Positions 40,181-51,696 of a stretch of 64,000 bases of DNA are shown piece by piece. Below the pieces are notes generated by a model, which was not told the origin of the DNA, did not search any database, and saw only the letters and a list, made by a program, of their open reading frames with translations. How positions within the stretch are numbered: the stretch's first letter is position 1; every line of letters starts with the position of its first letter. The stretch lies in NCBI RefSeq assembly GCF_003966145.1, contig NZ_RXNR01000004.1, positions 61,755-125,754 of the forward strand, written 5' to 3'. The DNA is from Lysinibacillus telephonicus (lineage in GTDB: Bacteria > Bacillota > Bacilli > Bacillales_A > Planococcaceae). Position numbers and translations under genes: made by a program.

Positions 40181-40186
40181 GGATAA

Positions 40187-41512
<1,326 letters not shown>

Positions 41513-41664
41513 AACTTCATATCATGGATAAATAAAAATGCTTAAAATTTTAGTATTTTTGAAAAAAATATGATTATTTTCATAAAAATGATAGTTTCAA
41601 ATCGCTTTTTCTACTCGTTTTATACTATACTTAATAAGTGAGATTTTTGAAAGGAGGTCTATAT

Positions 41665-41928
41665 ATGGGAGATTCATTATTAGGTTTATTACCAATACTT
41701 GTTATGTTCGTTGCAATGTGGTTTATTTTAATCCGTCCAGCACAAAAAAGGCAAAAAGCAACTGCACAAATGCAGAGCAGCTTAAAGCGCGGGGATAAGG
41801 TTGTAACGATTGGTGGTCTTCACGGCCAGGTAGACGCTATTGAGGATTCAGCAGTTGTTATTATTGTTGATGGAAATACACGTTTAAAATTTGAGCGTCA
41901 AGCAATCGGACGGGTAATTACAGATTAA
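41665..41928 (+). CDS. yajC: Preprotein translocase subunit YajC
   Basis: 87-residue protein with a single N-terminal membrane helix (LLPILVMFVAMWFILIRP), PAQKRQK, and GDKVVTIGGLHGQV. Accessory partner of SecDF. ATG 41665 follows GAAAGGAGGTC. Confidence 0.95.
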   Translation: MGDSLLGLLPILVMFVAMWFILIRPAQKRQKATAQMQSSLKRGDKVVTIGGLHGQVDAIEDSAVVIIVDGNTRLKFERQAIGRVITD

Positions 41929-41940
41929 TATTTGAAATTC

Positions 41941-41985
41941 AAAAAGCTTACTAATTTGGACATGCTCCGAATTAGTAAGCTTTTT
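41941..41985 (+). terminator. Terminator after yajC
   Basis: AAAAAGCTTACTAATT pairs with AATTAGTAAGCTTTTT. Confidence 0.93.
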
Positions 41986-42176
41986 ATTGTATATAGGGCA
42001 GTATAAACCTCCCTTAAGAAGTGGCTAGAAGCTACAGCACCTTAAAATGAGATTAACCCCAAAGTTAAAAGTGACATCGATTCTAGTTAAGAAACAATGA
42101 GATTTTACCCTTTTCTTATTTTATTGAATAGTAATGAATTGAAGTGCCTACAATGTTTGAAGAGAGGATGTGTACA

Positions 42177-42821
42177 ATGGAAGTATATTTGGAACTCCTT
42201 TTTAGAACAGTATTTTTATATATATTTATCTTAATTGTCTTTCGCCTTATGGGTAAGAGAGAAGTGGGCGAATTAAGTATTATGGACTTAGTTATATTTG
42301 TTTTAATCGCAGAGTGTGTTGCATTTGCATTAGAGGGTATAGATAAACCAATTTTCGAAAGCATTTTACCGATTATCATCTTATTTGCGATACAATATTT
42401 AAATTCACTCATAACTTTAAAAAATAAGCGTATCCGTGATGTAATCGATGGGGATCCTTCTATCATTGTTCGTGATGGCGTCATCAATCAGGAGGAAATG
42501 AAAAAGCAAAGGTACAATTTAGATGACTTGTTTCAACAAATGCGTGAAGAAAGAATTCCCTCGATACAAAATATCGCATACGCTTTTCTAGAACCTTCCG
42601 GAAAATTATCGATTTTTTTAAAGAATGAAGATCCACTTATTTTACCGCTAGTTGTTGACGGCTTTATTGTCGATAAACATTTAGAGCTAATACAGCAGGA
42701 CAGGGATTGGCTTATCCAAAATTTAAGTCGAGAAGGTTATGGAAATATTAAAGATATTTTTTATTGTTGCTATGAGAATAACGAATTTCATGTACAATTA
42801 AACTCGACGAGAAAGAATTGA
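42177..42821 (+). CDS. DUF421 (YetF family) membrane protein
   Basis: 214 residues: three N-terminal hydrophobic segments with the family motif RLMGKREVGELSIMDLVIFVLI, then a cytoplasmic YetF-type domain (PSIIVRDGVINQEEMKKQRYNLDDLFQQMR). Function in vegetative cells or spores is poorly defined. ATG 42177 follows GAGAGGATG. The 3' end overlaps the converging spoVB by 24 bases. Confidence 0.87.
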   Translation: MEVYLELLFRTVFLYIFILIVFRLMGKREVGELSIMDLVIFVLIAECVAFALEGIDKPIFESILPIIILFAIQYLNSLITLKNKRIRDVIDGDPSIIVRDGVINQEEMKKQRYNLDDLFQQMREERIPSIQNIAYAFLEPSGKLSIFLKNEDPLILPLVVDGFIVDKHLELIQQDRDWLIQNLSREGYGNIKDIFYCCYENNEFHVQLNSTRKN

Positions 42822-44315
42822 TCGTAAATAATTAAAATCACTCCATTTAAATTGGTTTGTTAAAATTAACAGCACAGTTAGAATGATTAATGTGATGACA
42901 CTATTTGTCCAAAAATCAAACGATAATATCGGTAAAATAAATGTTTGAATGATGCATGTGAGAATGAATATACCGTACGGAATAGCAAAAAAGCGGAAGC
43001 CTGCGCTGATCATCTTATGTCCTCGAAGTGTTGCAATATGTAAAAATGATGTAACTAAAACACCAAATCCTATTGCAATAATGGCACCTCGTTCTTGAAT
43101 AAATGGCTGCGAGGCTAGTACAAACATAATAAATAACTTGCCGAGTCCGCCATAAATAGAGTTCATCATAGCAGGGCGGGCTTCGTCAACTGCTTGCAAA
43201 ATAGAATGAAGCGGGCTCTGAATATAATAAAAATAAAAAATCGGTGCAAGTATTCGCATAAATCCTCTATTTTCTTCTAGATGGAAAAGTCTCATTGCCA
43301 ATTCGTCTCCATGCAGGAAAAAATAAGTAGCTGCATAACAGCCAATTAATGATGATAAGCGCAAGGAAATACCAATCCGTTCGTTTAATAAATGATGATT
43401 GTTTCTTGCAACCGCATCACTAACAGCAGGGATGAGAACAATTGCAAGTGCATTCGGAATAAAAGATGGGAATAACAGTAATGGTATGTGAACACCTGAA
43501 ATAATTCCGTACAAAGTCGTTGCACCTGCTGCGGTAACACCTGCTACTGTAAGAGCTTTTAAAAAGACAATTGGTTCTAAAAACCAAGTGAATGTTCCAA
43601 ATAGTCTACTGCCGGCAGAAGGAACTGCTATACGCAATAAAGGCATTGCTGGATAAGCTTTTTTAGGGTCTGATTGTCTAGGCCTTTTTTTCTTAATGTT
43701 GTAGTGAATATATAAATAGATAAATGAGAAGAGCTCTCCAATAGCTGTAATAGCCATCGCATATCCAGCTGTTGCAGCAGGATTATCTGGTGTTGCGAAA
43801 AATGGCAATAAAAATGTGATTAGGACTATACGTATAACTTGTTCCAACATTTGGGACCAAGCAGTTGCTGAAATGACAGCAATTCCTTGTAGATACCCTC
43901 TAAAAAGTCCAGAGAATACGACAATTGGTACAGCACCTAAAGCGATGTAGAGCGTAAACTTTGTTGCTTCATTATGTAAAAGGGTGCCCGCCAAATATGG
44001 AATAAAGTAATAAAGTAATGGTGTGAAAATAATGATTGATAGGATGGACCATCGTGTAGCAGTTTGCATAACAGACTTTAATTGTCCATCTCTTCTTTTA
44101 GCATGTAGTTCGGCTACAATTTTAGCAACCGCAATAGGGATGCCTAGTTGTAGTACTGAAATGAAAAAAACAAAAGCGGGGTATGACGTCATATATATCC
44201 CGACTGCTTCTTCCCCTGCAATCCTCATAAACTGAATTCTATATATGAAGCCAAACAACTTCGACAAGAAAATAACAAACGTTAAAAAAATAGTTCCTTT
44301 AACAAATGATCCCAT
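42798..44315 (-). CDS. spoVB: Stage V sporulation protein B-like lipid II flippase family protein
   Basis: 505-residue membrane protein of the MVF/MATE (polysaccharide transport) superfamily with about 14 hydrophobic segments. N-terminus FVKGTIFLTFVIFLSKLFGFIYR and IYMTSYPAFVFFISVLQLGIPIAVAKIVAE match SpoVB, needed for spore cortex synthesis, and place it between yajC and secDF as in Bacillus. Other members (YtgP/Amj-type flippases) share the fold, so the exact role is inferred from position. Confidence 0.88.
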   Translation of the reverse strand: MGSFVKGTIFLTFVIFLSKLFGFIYRIQFMRIAGEEAVGIYMTSYPAFVFFISVLQLGIPIAVAKIVAELHAKRRDGQLKSVMQTATRWSILSIIIFTPLLYYFIPYLAGTLLHNEATKFTLYIALGAVPIVVFSGLFRGYLQGIAVISATAWSQMLEQVIRIVLITFLLPFFATPDNPAATAGYAMAITAIGELFSFIYLYIHYNIKKKRPRQSDPKKAYPAMPLLRIAVPSAGSRLFGTFTWFLEPIVFLKALTVAGVTAAGATTLYGIISGVHIPLLLFPSFIPNALAIVLIPAVSDAVARNNHHLLNERIGISLRLSSLIGCYAATYFFLHGDELAMRLFHLEENRGFMRILAPIFYFYYIQSPLHSILQAVDEARPAMMNSIYGGLGKLFIMFVLASQPFIQERGAIIAIGFGVLVTSFLHIATLRGHKMISAGFRFFAIPYGIFILTCIIQTFILPILSFDFWTNSVITLIILTVLLILTNQFKWSDFNYLRSILSRRV

Positions 44316-44407
44316 TCATTCAATCCCTTCTCATTTCCAAAAATATCAGATACAATATTTGTATGCTTGGACTTTGCTAGTTAAAACTACTGGTTGGGGT
44401 GATTGTA

Positions 44408-44725
44408 ATGATTCAGTACGAACAGCTATACAATAAAGTTTTACCAGTATTACAAAGCAAATTAGATGAAATAAATTATTATGAATATGATGGAATGACT
44501 ACAGAAGAGATATGGAATTTTTGCATTCAAAAAAAGTGGAGAAAAAAAAGAATTGAAGAACTTCGCTTGTTTGAAATTGTAGAAACTATTTATTCCATAA
44601 AACCGTCAGAAATAGTAAGCTATTTTCAAATTCAACAGTTTCAAACAACAAATTGGTTTAATGATATAACTCAAGATGAATTACGCATGCTATTAGAACC
44701 TAATTTTTCGAAGGAAAAACAATAA
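44408..44725 (+). CDS. comN: Post-transcriptional regulator ComN
   Basis: 105-residue acidic-helical protein of the YrzD/ComN family, known to control comE mRNA in Bacillus subtilis. It has the typical TTEEIWNFCIQKKWRKK and TQDELRMLLEPN. ATG 44408 lies five bases after GGGGTGA. It is divergent from spoVB and upstream of secDF, the Bacillus order. Confidence 0.82.
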   Translation: MIQYEQLYNKVLPVLQSKLDEINYYEYDGMTTEEIWNFCIQKKWRKKRIEELRLFEIVETIYSIKPSEIVSYFQIQQFQTTNWFNDITQDELRMLLEPNFSKEKQ

Positions 44726-44852
44726 TTACTGGATGATTCGGTTTGACAGCTAGACAAAGGTGACTCATAATGAATTTGTTACATAAGAAATAGATGATTT
44801 GACTTAGTTCCAATCATTAAAAAGTTTATGCTTTTGTATTATTTTTGAAAGA

Positions 44853-44872
44853 GAACGCTTTTGCGTTTTTGT
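44853..44872 (+). terminator. Small hairpin between comN and secDF
   Basis: AACGC and GCGTT with a TTTT loop, followed by TTTG. Confidence 0.45.
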
Positions 44873-44915
44873 GTGTACAAAGCGGGGTACGCACAAACTT
44901 GAGGAGGACATTTAG

Positions 44916-47183
44916 ATGAAGTTAAAAAGCCGCATCTTTACTTTTGTACTTATTGCAATTGTTCTGTTTGCTGCAATGGGTACAACAGTAAAAGAAGTTT
45001 TAAAAGATGTAAATCTCGGCTTGGATTTACAAGGTGGATTTGAAGTTTTATATGAAGTAGAGCCTTTAGAAGATGGACAAGAAATCACAGAGAGTGTTAT
45101 GACGGATACGACTACTGCGCTTTCAAATCGTATTAACCAATTCGGTGTAAGCGAACCGAGTATTCAAGTTGAAGGTGACGATAGAATTCGTGTACAGCTA
45201 GCTGGGATTGACGATCAATCATCGGCCCGCGAATTATTATCGAGCACAGCTAACTTAACATTCCGTGATGTAAATGACAACCTATTGCTAGATGGTAAAG
45301 ATTTAGTAGAAGGTGGAGCTGCAGCTTCATTTGACCAGCAAAACCGACCAATTGTTACACTTACATTAAAAGATGCTTCGAAGTTTGCCGAAGTAACAGA
45401 AAAAATTTCAAAAATGCCCGCTGGAGAAAATCTTTTAGTTGTATGGTTGGATTTTGAAGAAGGTGTAGACTCTTACAAAGCTGAATCAGCAAAACCAAAA
45501 CCAAAATTCGTTTCGGCAGCATCTGTAAATCAAGTATTAAATACAACAGATGTTATGATTAGCGGAAACTTTACAGTTCAAGAAACAAAGGATTTTGCCA
45601 GTGTGTTAAATGCAGGTGCATTACCTGTAAAATTAACTGAAATTTATTCAACATCTGTTGGAGCCCAATTTGGTGATCAAGCATTAAAAAGTACAGTATT
45701 TGCAAGTATCATAGGGGTACTTTTAATATTTGTATTTATGCTATTTTATTATCGACTTCCAGGTTTTATTTCGATTATTACTCTTTCAGTATTTACTTAT
45801 TTAGTGTTAGTCGTATTTAATGCAATTAATGCTGTCCTAACATTACCAGGTATCGCTGCCCTTGTACTAGGTATCGGTATGGCAGTCGATGCAAATATTT
45901 TAACTGCGGAACGTATTCGAGAAGAATTGCGAGTGGGCAAATCTATTAAAGATGCTTACAACCTCGGCTCAAAACAATCGTTGTCTGCAATTATTGATGC
46001 ACAATTAACAACATTACTTGCTGCAGCTGTATTATTCTATTTTGGTACAAGCTCTGTAAAAGGTTTTGCCACAACGCTTATCATTACAATTTTGCTAAGC
46101 TTTGTGACAGCTGTTTGGTTGTCGCGTGTATTAGGTGGTCTGCTTGTAAAGAGCGGATACTTTAATAGTCCATTCTTATACGGTGTTAAAAAATCAAAAA
46201 TCCATGATTCTTCAGAAGAGTTGGAAACATTGGATTTATCAACGAATTTTGACCGTCTTGATTTCGTGCATAACCGTAAAAAGTTTTATACGTTGTCTGT
46301 TGCTATTATGATTGTTGGTATTATAATCATAAGCATCTTTAAATTGAACTTAGGTATTGACTTCTCAAGTGGTACACGTGTCGAAATCCTTACAGAAGAA
46401 CAAACAACTCAAGAGGAAATGAATGATTATTTAGAAGGTATAGGATTCCCTTCAGATAAAATTGTTATTTCTGGCGAGGATCAAAATACAGCAGTCATTA
46501 CGTACAAGGATGACTTGAATCAACAAGAAATATTAGATTTAAAAGCTGCTGTTAAGAAGGATTATGGTGAAGATCCAAGTGTTAGTACTGTCTCTCCAAC
46601 AGTAGGTCGAGAATTGGTGAAAAATGCCATTTATGCTCTAGCATTAGCAGCGCTAGGAATTATTATTTATGTTGCCTTCCGCTTTGAATGGCGCATGGGT
46701 GTTGGTGCGATTGCATCGTTACTGCATGACGTATTCTTCATGGTAGCTATTTTCAGCTTCTTGCGATTAGAAGTAGATATTACGTTTATCGCTGCCATTT
46801 TAACAATTGTCGGTTATTCAATTAATGATACGATTGTTACATTTGACCGTATCCGTGAAAATATTGTTCGGAAAGAACAAGTTACAACAAAAGAAGAACT
46901 TGCAGAAATTGTTAATAAATCGCTTCGTCAAACAATGGCACGTTCTGTTAATACAGTATTAACTGTAATTATTGTTGTTGTGGCACTGTTAATCTTTGGT
47001 GCCCCAGCAATCCGCAACTTCTCAATAGCATTGCTTATCGGGTTAGTAACTGGTATGTATTCATCTATTTGTATTGCGGCACAAATTTGGTATACATTAA
47101 AATGCCGTGAAATGGATAAAAAAGGCACTGTTGTTGAGAAAAAAGAGAAAAAACAATGGGGTTCTGACGAGCCAGTTGTTTAA
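44916..47183 (+). CDS. secDF: Fused protein translocase subunit SecDF
   Basis: Proton-driven RND-family accessory of the Sec translocon. 755 residues: the SecD half (1-about 420) starts with a membrane helix, then LGLDLQGGFEVLYEV, a large extracytoplasmic P1 domain, and five membrane helices with LVLGIGMAVDANILTAERIREEL. The SecF half starts near 450 with a membrane helix and LGIDFSSGTRVEI, and has VGYSINDTIVTFDRIREN. GAGGAGG precedes the ATG. Works with YajC. Confidence 0.97.
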   Translation: MKLKSRIFTFVLIAIVLFAAMGTTVKEVLKDVNLGLDLQGGFEVLYEVEPLEDGQEITESVMTDTTTALSNRINQFGVSEPSIQVEGDDRIRVQLAGIDDQSSARELLSSTANLTFRDVNDNLLLDGKDLVEGGAAASFDQQNRPIVTLTLKDASKFAEVTEKISKMPAGENLLVVWLDFEEGVDSYKAESAKPKPKFVSAASVNQVLNTTDVMISGNFTVQETKDFASVLNAGALPVKLTEIYSTSVGAQFGDQALKSTVFASIIGVLLIFVFMLFYYRLPGFISIITLSVFTYLVLVVFNAINAVLTLPGIAALVLGIGMAVDANILTAERIREELRVGKSIKDAYNLGSKQSLSAIIDAQLTTLLAAAVLFYFGTSSVKGFATTLIITILLSFVTAVWLSRVLGGLLVKSGYFNSPFLYGVKKSKIHDSSEELETLDLSTNFDRLDFVHNRKKFYTLSVAIMIVGIIIISIFKLNLGIDFSSGTRVEILTEEQTTQEEMNDYLEGIGFPSDKIVISGEDQNTAVITYKDDLNQQEILDLKAAVKKDYGEDPSVSTVSPTVGRELVKNAIYALALAALGIIIYVAFRFEWRMGVGAIASLLHDVFFMVAIFSFLRLEVDITFIAAILTIVGYSINDTIVTFDRIRENIVRKEQVTTKEELAEIVNKSLRQTMARSVNTVLTVIIVVVALLIFGAPAIRNFSIALLIGLVTGMYSSICIAAQIWYTLKCREMDKKGTVVEKKEKKQWGSDEPVV

Positions 47184-47248
47184 TAAAACTAATAATAAGA
47201 GCTGTTTATTAATCCAGTTCAATATATGATTCACTTACAACTTGCAAA

Positions 47249-47290
47249 AAAAATCTGCTCATTCTAATTTTTAGACATGAGCAGATTTTT
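47249..47290 (+). terminator. Terminator after secDF
   Basis: AAAAATCTGCTCAT pairs with ATGAGCAGATTTTT. Paralogue of the hemL terminator at 9295. It is the main content of the 307-base gap before recJ, which also has TATAAT at 47461 near the recJ start. Confidence 0.88.
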
Positions 47291-47490
47291 CTTTATTTAG
47301 GCTAGCTTTTTATTGATTGGGTGGAAAGTGGATTATACATTTGCTCCTGCGTTACTCTTCGCAAATACATTTAAAGATGAAGTCAATTCAAAAAGGCAAC
47401 CTTTTCTTTAGGAAAGTTTACCAATCTATTTCATGATTAGTAGTCTATGAAGAATTCCGGTATAATAAAAGAGTTAAGGAAGTGAAAAAA

Positions 47491-49821
47491 ATGATTGAAT
47501 CAAAAAAGAAATGGATTGTTCAGCAACCAAATGAAAATGATATTGCTCGATTACAAAACGACTTACATATATCATCACTTGCTGCCAAAATATTAGTTGC
47601 AAGGGGTTTTACATCGTCTGAAGATGCAAAGTCTATTTTACATACAAATGAAAAAAACTTACATGATCCGTTTTTGTTGCACGGGATGAAAGAGGCAGTG
47701 GAAAGAATTGAGGTCGCTTTAGAAAATGGAGAGAAGATTCTAGTATACGGCGACTATGACGCGGATGGCATTACAAGTACGACGGTCATGTTGAATGTCT
47801 TATTAGACTTAGGAGCTAATGTCGATTTTTGTATTCCAAATCGCTTCACACATGGCTATGGTCCTCATGAGGAATTATTTCGGAAGGCATATGAAGATGG
47901 TGTTCAATTAATTATTACTGTCGATAATGGGATTAGCGGAATTGAACCAATTCGTATTGCAAAAGAGCTAGGTATGGATGTCATCGTAACAGATCATCAT
48001 GAAGCAGGTGAAGAATTGCCTCCTGCAGATGTTATTGTTCATCCTCGAGTGCCAGAAGGACATTACCCTTTTGGTGAATTGGCAGGTGTAGGGGTTGCCC
48101 TTAAATTAGCACATGCATTATATGGTGAAGTACCAGAGCATTTATTTGAATATGCAGCAGTTGGTACAGTTGCAGACCTTGTACCACTTGTTGGGGAAAA
48201 TCGGTACATTGTACAACAAGGGATTTTACAATTGCGATCATCCTATAACCCTTGGATTCGTGCTTTATGTGAGATTTCGGGTATAAAACAGCATGAAATT
48301 GATGAAGATGCCATAGGGTTTTATTTTGCTCCGCGATTAAACGCCATTGGTAGATTAGGAGATGCAGATCCTGGGGTACACTTTTTAATGAGTGAAAATG
48401 ATAGTGATGCAATACAGGGTGCACAACAATTAAATAAAAAAAATAGTGAACGTAAGGAAATCGTCAATACAATTACAGAACAAGCGATTGATATGATTGA
48501 AAACGATCCAGTAATTTCAAATTCTCTAGTCATTGTAGTTGCCAAAGAGGGATGGAATCCAGGAGTTATTGGAATAGTTGCGTCCCGTTTAGTAGAAAAG
48601 TATTATCGACCGACAATTGTATTATCATTAGATCCAAATTTAGGGACAGCAAAAGGCTCTGGACGGAGTATTGAAGGATTCCACTTATATAATGAGCTTG
48701 CTAAAAATAGAGATATACTTCCACACTTTGGAGGACATCCGATGGCAGCGGGAATGACCTTTGGTATGGAATATGTGGATGAACTGCGTCAACGTCTTCA
48801 TGAGCAGGCAGAGCAATGTTTAACAGATGACTTATTAGAACCAAAGCTGTTAGTAGATGTGCCATTAGAGATTAGCGAGATTTCAGTAGAATCAATTGAA
48901 GAAATCAAAAAGCTTGCCCCTTTTGGTACAGGCTTTGCTAAACCTGTTTATGCATTACAAAACGTTAAAGTTCGCTCGATGCGAAAAATTGGCGCAGCTG
49001 ATAATCATATAAAATTGGAGCTTGAGGATTCTCATGGTACTATCGATGCGATTGGCTTTAATAAGGGCTATTTGCATGATGAGATTACTTATGGAGTACA
49101 ATTATCGTTTGTAGGTGATTTACAAATAAATGAATGGCAAGGAAATAAAAAGCCTCAAATAATGATATCGGATGTTCAAACGGATGAATGGCAGCTATAT
49201 GATTATAGAGGGAAAAAACCTGTTCAAAGGTGGATTAATACATTACCGTTAACACAGTGTGCATTATTAGCATTCCAACAAAATACAGTGGAATATTTTA
49301 AAGCAATGATAAATGAACCAATCTATTTAGTAGGTGAGCAAGGGACAGACTATTCGTCTCCTTATATCGTGCTGTTAGATTTGCCTCAAAATGTTGAAAT
49401 GCTAGAAATGGTAATTAAGCAATATGAGCCGAAAAGAATTTATGCAGTTTTCTTTACGCAGGATTCGCAATTTTTCAATGGCATGCCTACTCGAGAACAT
49501 TTTGCATGGTATTATACATTTCTAAAGAAACGGCCGGCATTTCATTTACAAAACCATATGCAACAACTATCACAGCACATAGGATTAAATATTGAAGTAA
49601 TTAAATTTATGACAAACGTGTTTTTTGAACTAGGATTTGTTAAAATAGAAAATGGTCTGACAACTATAAATAGTGATGCACCAAAACGTGCACTCACTGA
49701 TGCATCAATCTATAAAAAGCGTGTAGAACAATTAGAAATCGAGCAGAAGCTCTTGTATGCACCTTACTTAGAATTGAAACAATGGTTTAATGAACGAATG
49801 AAGGAATATCAGTATTCCTAA
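47491..49821 (+). CDS. recJ: Single-stranded-DNA-specific exonuclease RecJ
   Basis: 5'-3' ssDNA exonuclease for recombination and mismatch repair. 776 residues of the DHH/DHHA1 family: [13 protein letters not shown] (residues 86-98), [16 protein letters not shown] (Asp168, His169, His170), [15 protein letters not shown], and [11 protein letters not shown] for DHHA1. A C-terminal OB domain and an extra Bacillus-type tail follow. ATG 47491 is preferred over GTG 47482 because AAGGAAGTG lies six bases before it. Confidence 0.96.
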   Translation: MIESKKKWIVQQPNENDIARLQNDLHISSLAAKILVARGFTSSEDAKSILHTNEKNLHDPFLLHGMKEAVERIEVALENGEKILVYGDYDADGITSTTVMLNVLLDLGANVDFCIPNRFTHGYGPHEELFRKAYEDGVQLIITVDNGISGIEPIRIAKELGMDVIVTDHHEAGEELPPADVIVHPRVPEGHYPFGELAGVGVALKLAHALYGEVPEHLFEYAAVGTVADLVPLVGENRYIVQQGILQLRSSYNPWIRALCEISGIKQHEIDEDAIGFYFAPRLNAIGRLGDADPGVHFLMSENDSDAIQGAQQLNKKNSERKEIVNTITEQAIDMIENDPVISNSLVIVVAKEGWNPGVIGIVASRLVEKYYRPTIVLSLDPNLGTAKGSGRSIEGFHLYNELAKNRDILPHFGGHPMAAGMTFGMEYVDELRQRLHEQAEQCLTDDLLEPKLLVDVPLEISEISVESIEEIKKLAPFGTGFAKPVYALQNVKVRSMRKIGAADNHIKLELEDSHGTIDAIGFNKGYLHDEITYGVQLSFVGDLQINEWQGNKKPQIMISDVQTDEWQLYDYRGKKPVQRWINTLPLTQCALLAFQQNTVEYFKAMINEPIYLVGEQGTDYSSPYIVLLDLPQNVEMLEMVIKQYEPKRIYAVFFTQDSQFFNGMPTREHFAWYYTFLKKRPAFHLQNHMQQLSQHIGLNIEVIKFMTNVFFELGFVKIENGLTTINSDAPKRALTDASIYKKRVEQLEIEQKLLYAPYLELKQWFNERMKEYQYS

Positions 49822-49837
49822 GGAGGATAAATTGATA

Positions 49838-50350
49838 ATGGATTTAAAGCAATATGTAACAACGGTTGAAAACTGGCCTAAAGAAGGAATTAGCTTCAAA
49901 GATATTACGACTATTATGGATAACGGTCCAGCTTTCAAATATGCAGCAGATGAAATCGTAAAATTCGCAAAAGAAGTAGGAGCAGAGATTATTGTTGGTC
50001 CTGAAGCGCGCGGATTTATTATTGGTTGTCCAGTCGCATATGCTCTTGAAGTAGGATTTGCCCCAGTACGTAAAGAAGGGAAATTACCTCGTGAGGTAGT
50101 TCGTGTTGAATACGGCTTAGAGTATGGTAAAGACGTATTAACAATGCACAAAGACGCAATTAAACCTGGTCAAAAGGCATTAATCGTTGATGATTTATTA
50201 GCAACTGGTGGAACTGTGGATGCAACAATCCAGTTAATCGAAAAATTAGGCGGCGTTGTAGCTGGCTGCGCATTTATCATTGAATTAAAAGAGTTAAATG
50301 GCCGCGGTAAAATTGGCGAGTACCCTGTAAAAACATTAATCGAATACTAA
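49838..50350 (+). CDS. apt: Adenine phosphoribosyltransferase
   Basis: Purine salvage: adenine plus PRPP to AMP. 170 residues with the PRPP loop [26 protein letters not shown] and [13 protein letters not shown] 49838 lies ten bases after GGAGG; TTG 49832 is too close. It follows recJ by 16 bases, the usual recJ-apt-relA order, here interrupted by the pseudogene downstream. Confidence 0.97.
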   Translation: MDLKQYVTTVENWPKEGISFKDITTIMDNGPAFKYAADEIVKFAKEVGAEIIVGPEARGFIIGCPVAYALEVGFAPVRKEGKLPREVVRVEYGLEYGKDVLTMHKDAIKPGQKALIVDDLLATGGTVDATIQLIEKLGGVVAGCAFIIELKELNGRGKIGEYPVKTLIEY

Positions 50351-50360
50351 CAAATATCTA

Positions 50361-50392
50361 CCTCTTTCAAAGCTATTAGTTTTGAAAGAGGT
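50361..50392 (+). terminator. Terminator after apt
   Basis: CCTCTTTCAAA pairs with TTTTGAAAGAGG, followed by TTTATTAT. Confidence 0.85.
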
Positions 50393-50557
50393 TTATTATA
50401 TTTAATGAATATCTAGCGAGGTTGTGATTACGTATAGATCATTCGTTTTCTGTAAGGATTAGTTAGTAAACTTCTAAAACACTTCAAAAATTGAAATTCC
50501 ATTAAAACCCAATATTTTCTTTCATCTCCTCTCTTTTAAGTACAATTAAAGGGGGGG

Positions 50558-51485
50558 ATGCCTTTGGTTGTAATTGAACGATTAATGCCATCAAAGATAG
50601 CCATATTGGGAAGCATTAAGTCGTAGAGCACAAATGATATGATATCAGGTCTTCTAAAACGTGCTGAAATAGGCTATAAAGGCGAATTAAGAGTTGACGC
50701 CTACTGGCATGAAATTGATTTGCCAGAAAATACGTTTTTTTTTCATAATTACGAAACTTTAGGCCATCAAATTGATACATTACTTGCCTGTGAATATTTC
50801 ATCCTTATCATTGAAATAAAAATGTTTCAGGTTTTATTTGGTATGAAGAAGACAAGCATCAGTTTATACGTAAGAAAAAAACTGGAGAAATTGAAAGCTT
50901 CCAAAGTCCGATTGAGCAAGTAAAACGCCATGCTGAATTTATTGAAGGAGTGGTTGGGAAATTAGGATTATCTGTTCCTGTTCACAAAGGAGTTGTCATC
51001 GCAGAACCAACAACAGTTATTGGTAAAATACCTGGAGAAATTCCTATTTTCCATGCAATTGGTTTGCGAACAGAAGTGAAGAAGTTATTATTAAAATATA
51101 AGAAACCTTTAATTGCAGATGTTCACTTTGAATTATTAAAGCAAAACTTCTTAAATTGTATTATCCGGGTGTCTATAAGCCTCGTTTTGAAATTCCATCT
51201 ATTCGAAAAGGTGCAATTTGTACTTGTGGCAGAACAATGCAATACAAACGGGGCAAATTTATCTGTTCTTGTGGAGTTGAATGAAAGGAAGCATTATTAC
51301 AAGTGTTGCATGATTATCGTTTACTACTAAATGAGTGGATTACAAATAGAGAATTTCGAGATTTCTTTTTAATTGAGAGTGAAGATACAGTCAATAAAAT
51401 ATTAAAAAGGCTAGATTTTCATTATGAGGGTAAGAACAAAAATAGGCGCTATTTAATTCGGAAAGACATTTGGCGGATAAATTGA
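50558..51485 (+). pseudogene. Decayed NERD-domain nuclease-related gene
   Basis: Reading across three frames restores a typical Bacillales NERD protein: MPLVVIERLMPSK start, core GYKGELRVDAYW, HQIDTLLAC and IIEIKNVSGFIWYE, a zinc-ribbon ICTCGRTMQYKRGKFICSCG, and a C-terminal helical domain ending RRYLIRKDIWRIN. Damage seen: TAG stop at 50624-50626; one A lost from the A-run near 50820; a second one-base loss near 51145; TGA stop at 51282-51284. Four independent lesions make sequencing error unlikely as the only cause. It sits between apt and relA, adjacent genes in Bacillus. The family is linked to nucleic-acid processing and often to plasmids or defence. Confidence 0.88.
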
Positions 51486-51521
51486 TAAAATTGGCGGATA
51501 AACCCGAAAATTTGGCGGATA
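51471..51521. repeat. Three 21-base tandem copies of TGGCGGATA
   Basis: TGGCGGATA begins at 51471, 51492 and 51513, each preceded by A/T-rich bases; the copies are spaced exactly 21 bases. The first overlaps the last codons of the NERD pseudogene. No protein is encoded. The 211 bases between the pseudogene and relA hold this repeat and an AT-rich upstream region. Confidence 0.7.
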
Positions 51522-51696
51522 TGAGAACAAAAAGGACAACACTCAACATGTAAATTACATATAATGTTCGAAAATTGTTCGAAATTGTCGGTTTTCATGA
51601 AGGATTTAAGGCCTTATCTTTACTTTTTATACACATTTTTTATACAATTAAGTTTATATATCTAATCTGAAAATTTTTTAGCAAGGTGGACAACTA

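Noticed and set aside
51471..51521. Possible CRISPR or origin-type iteron array
   Set aside because: Only three short units with no spacers of CRISPR size and no replication protein nearby; recorded as a simple tandem repeat.
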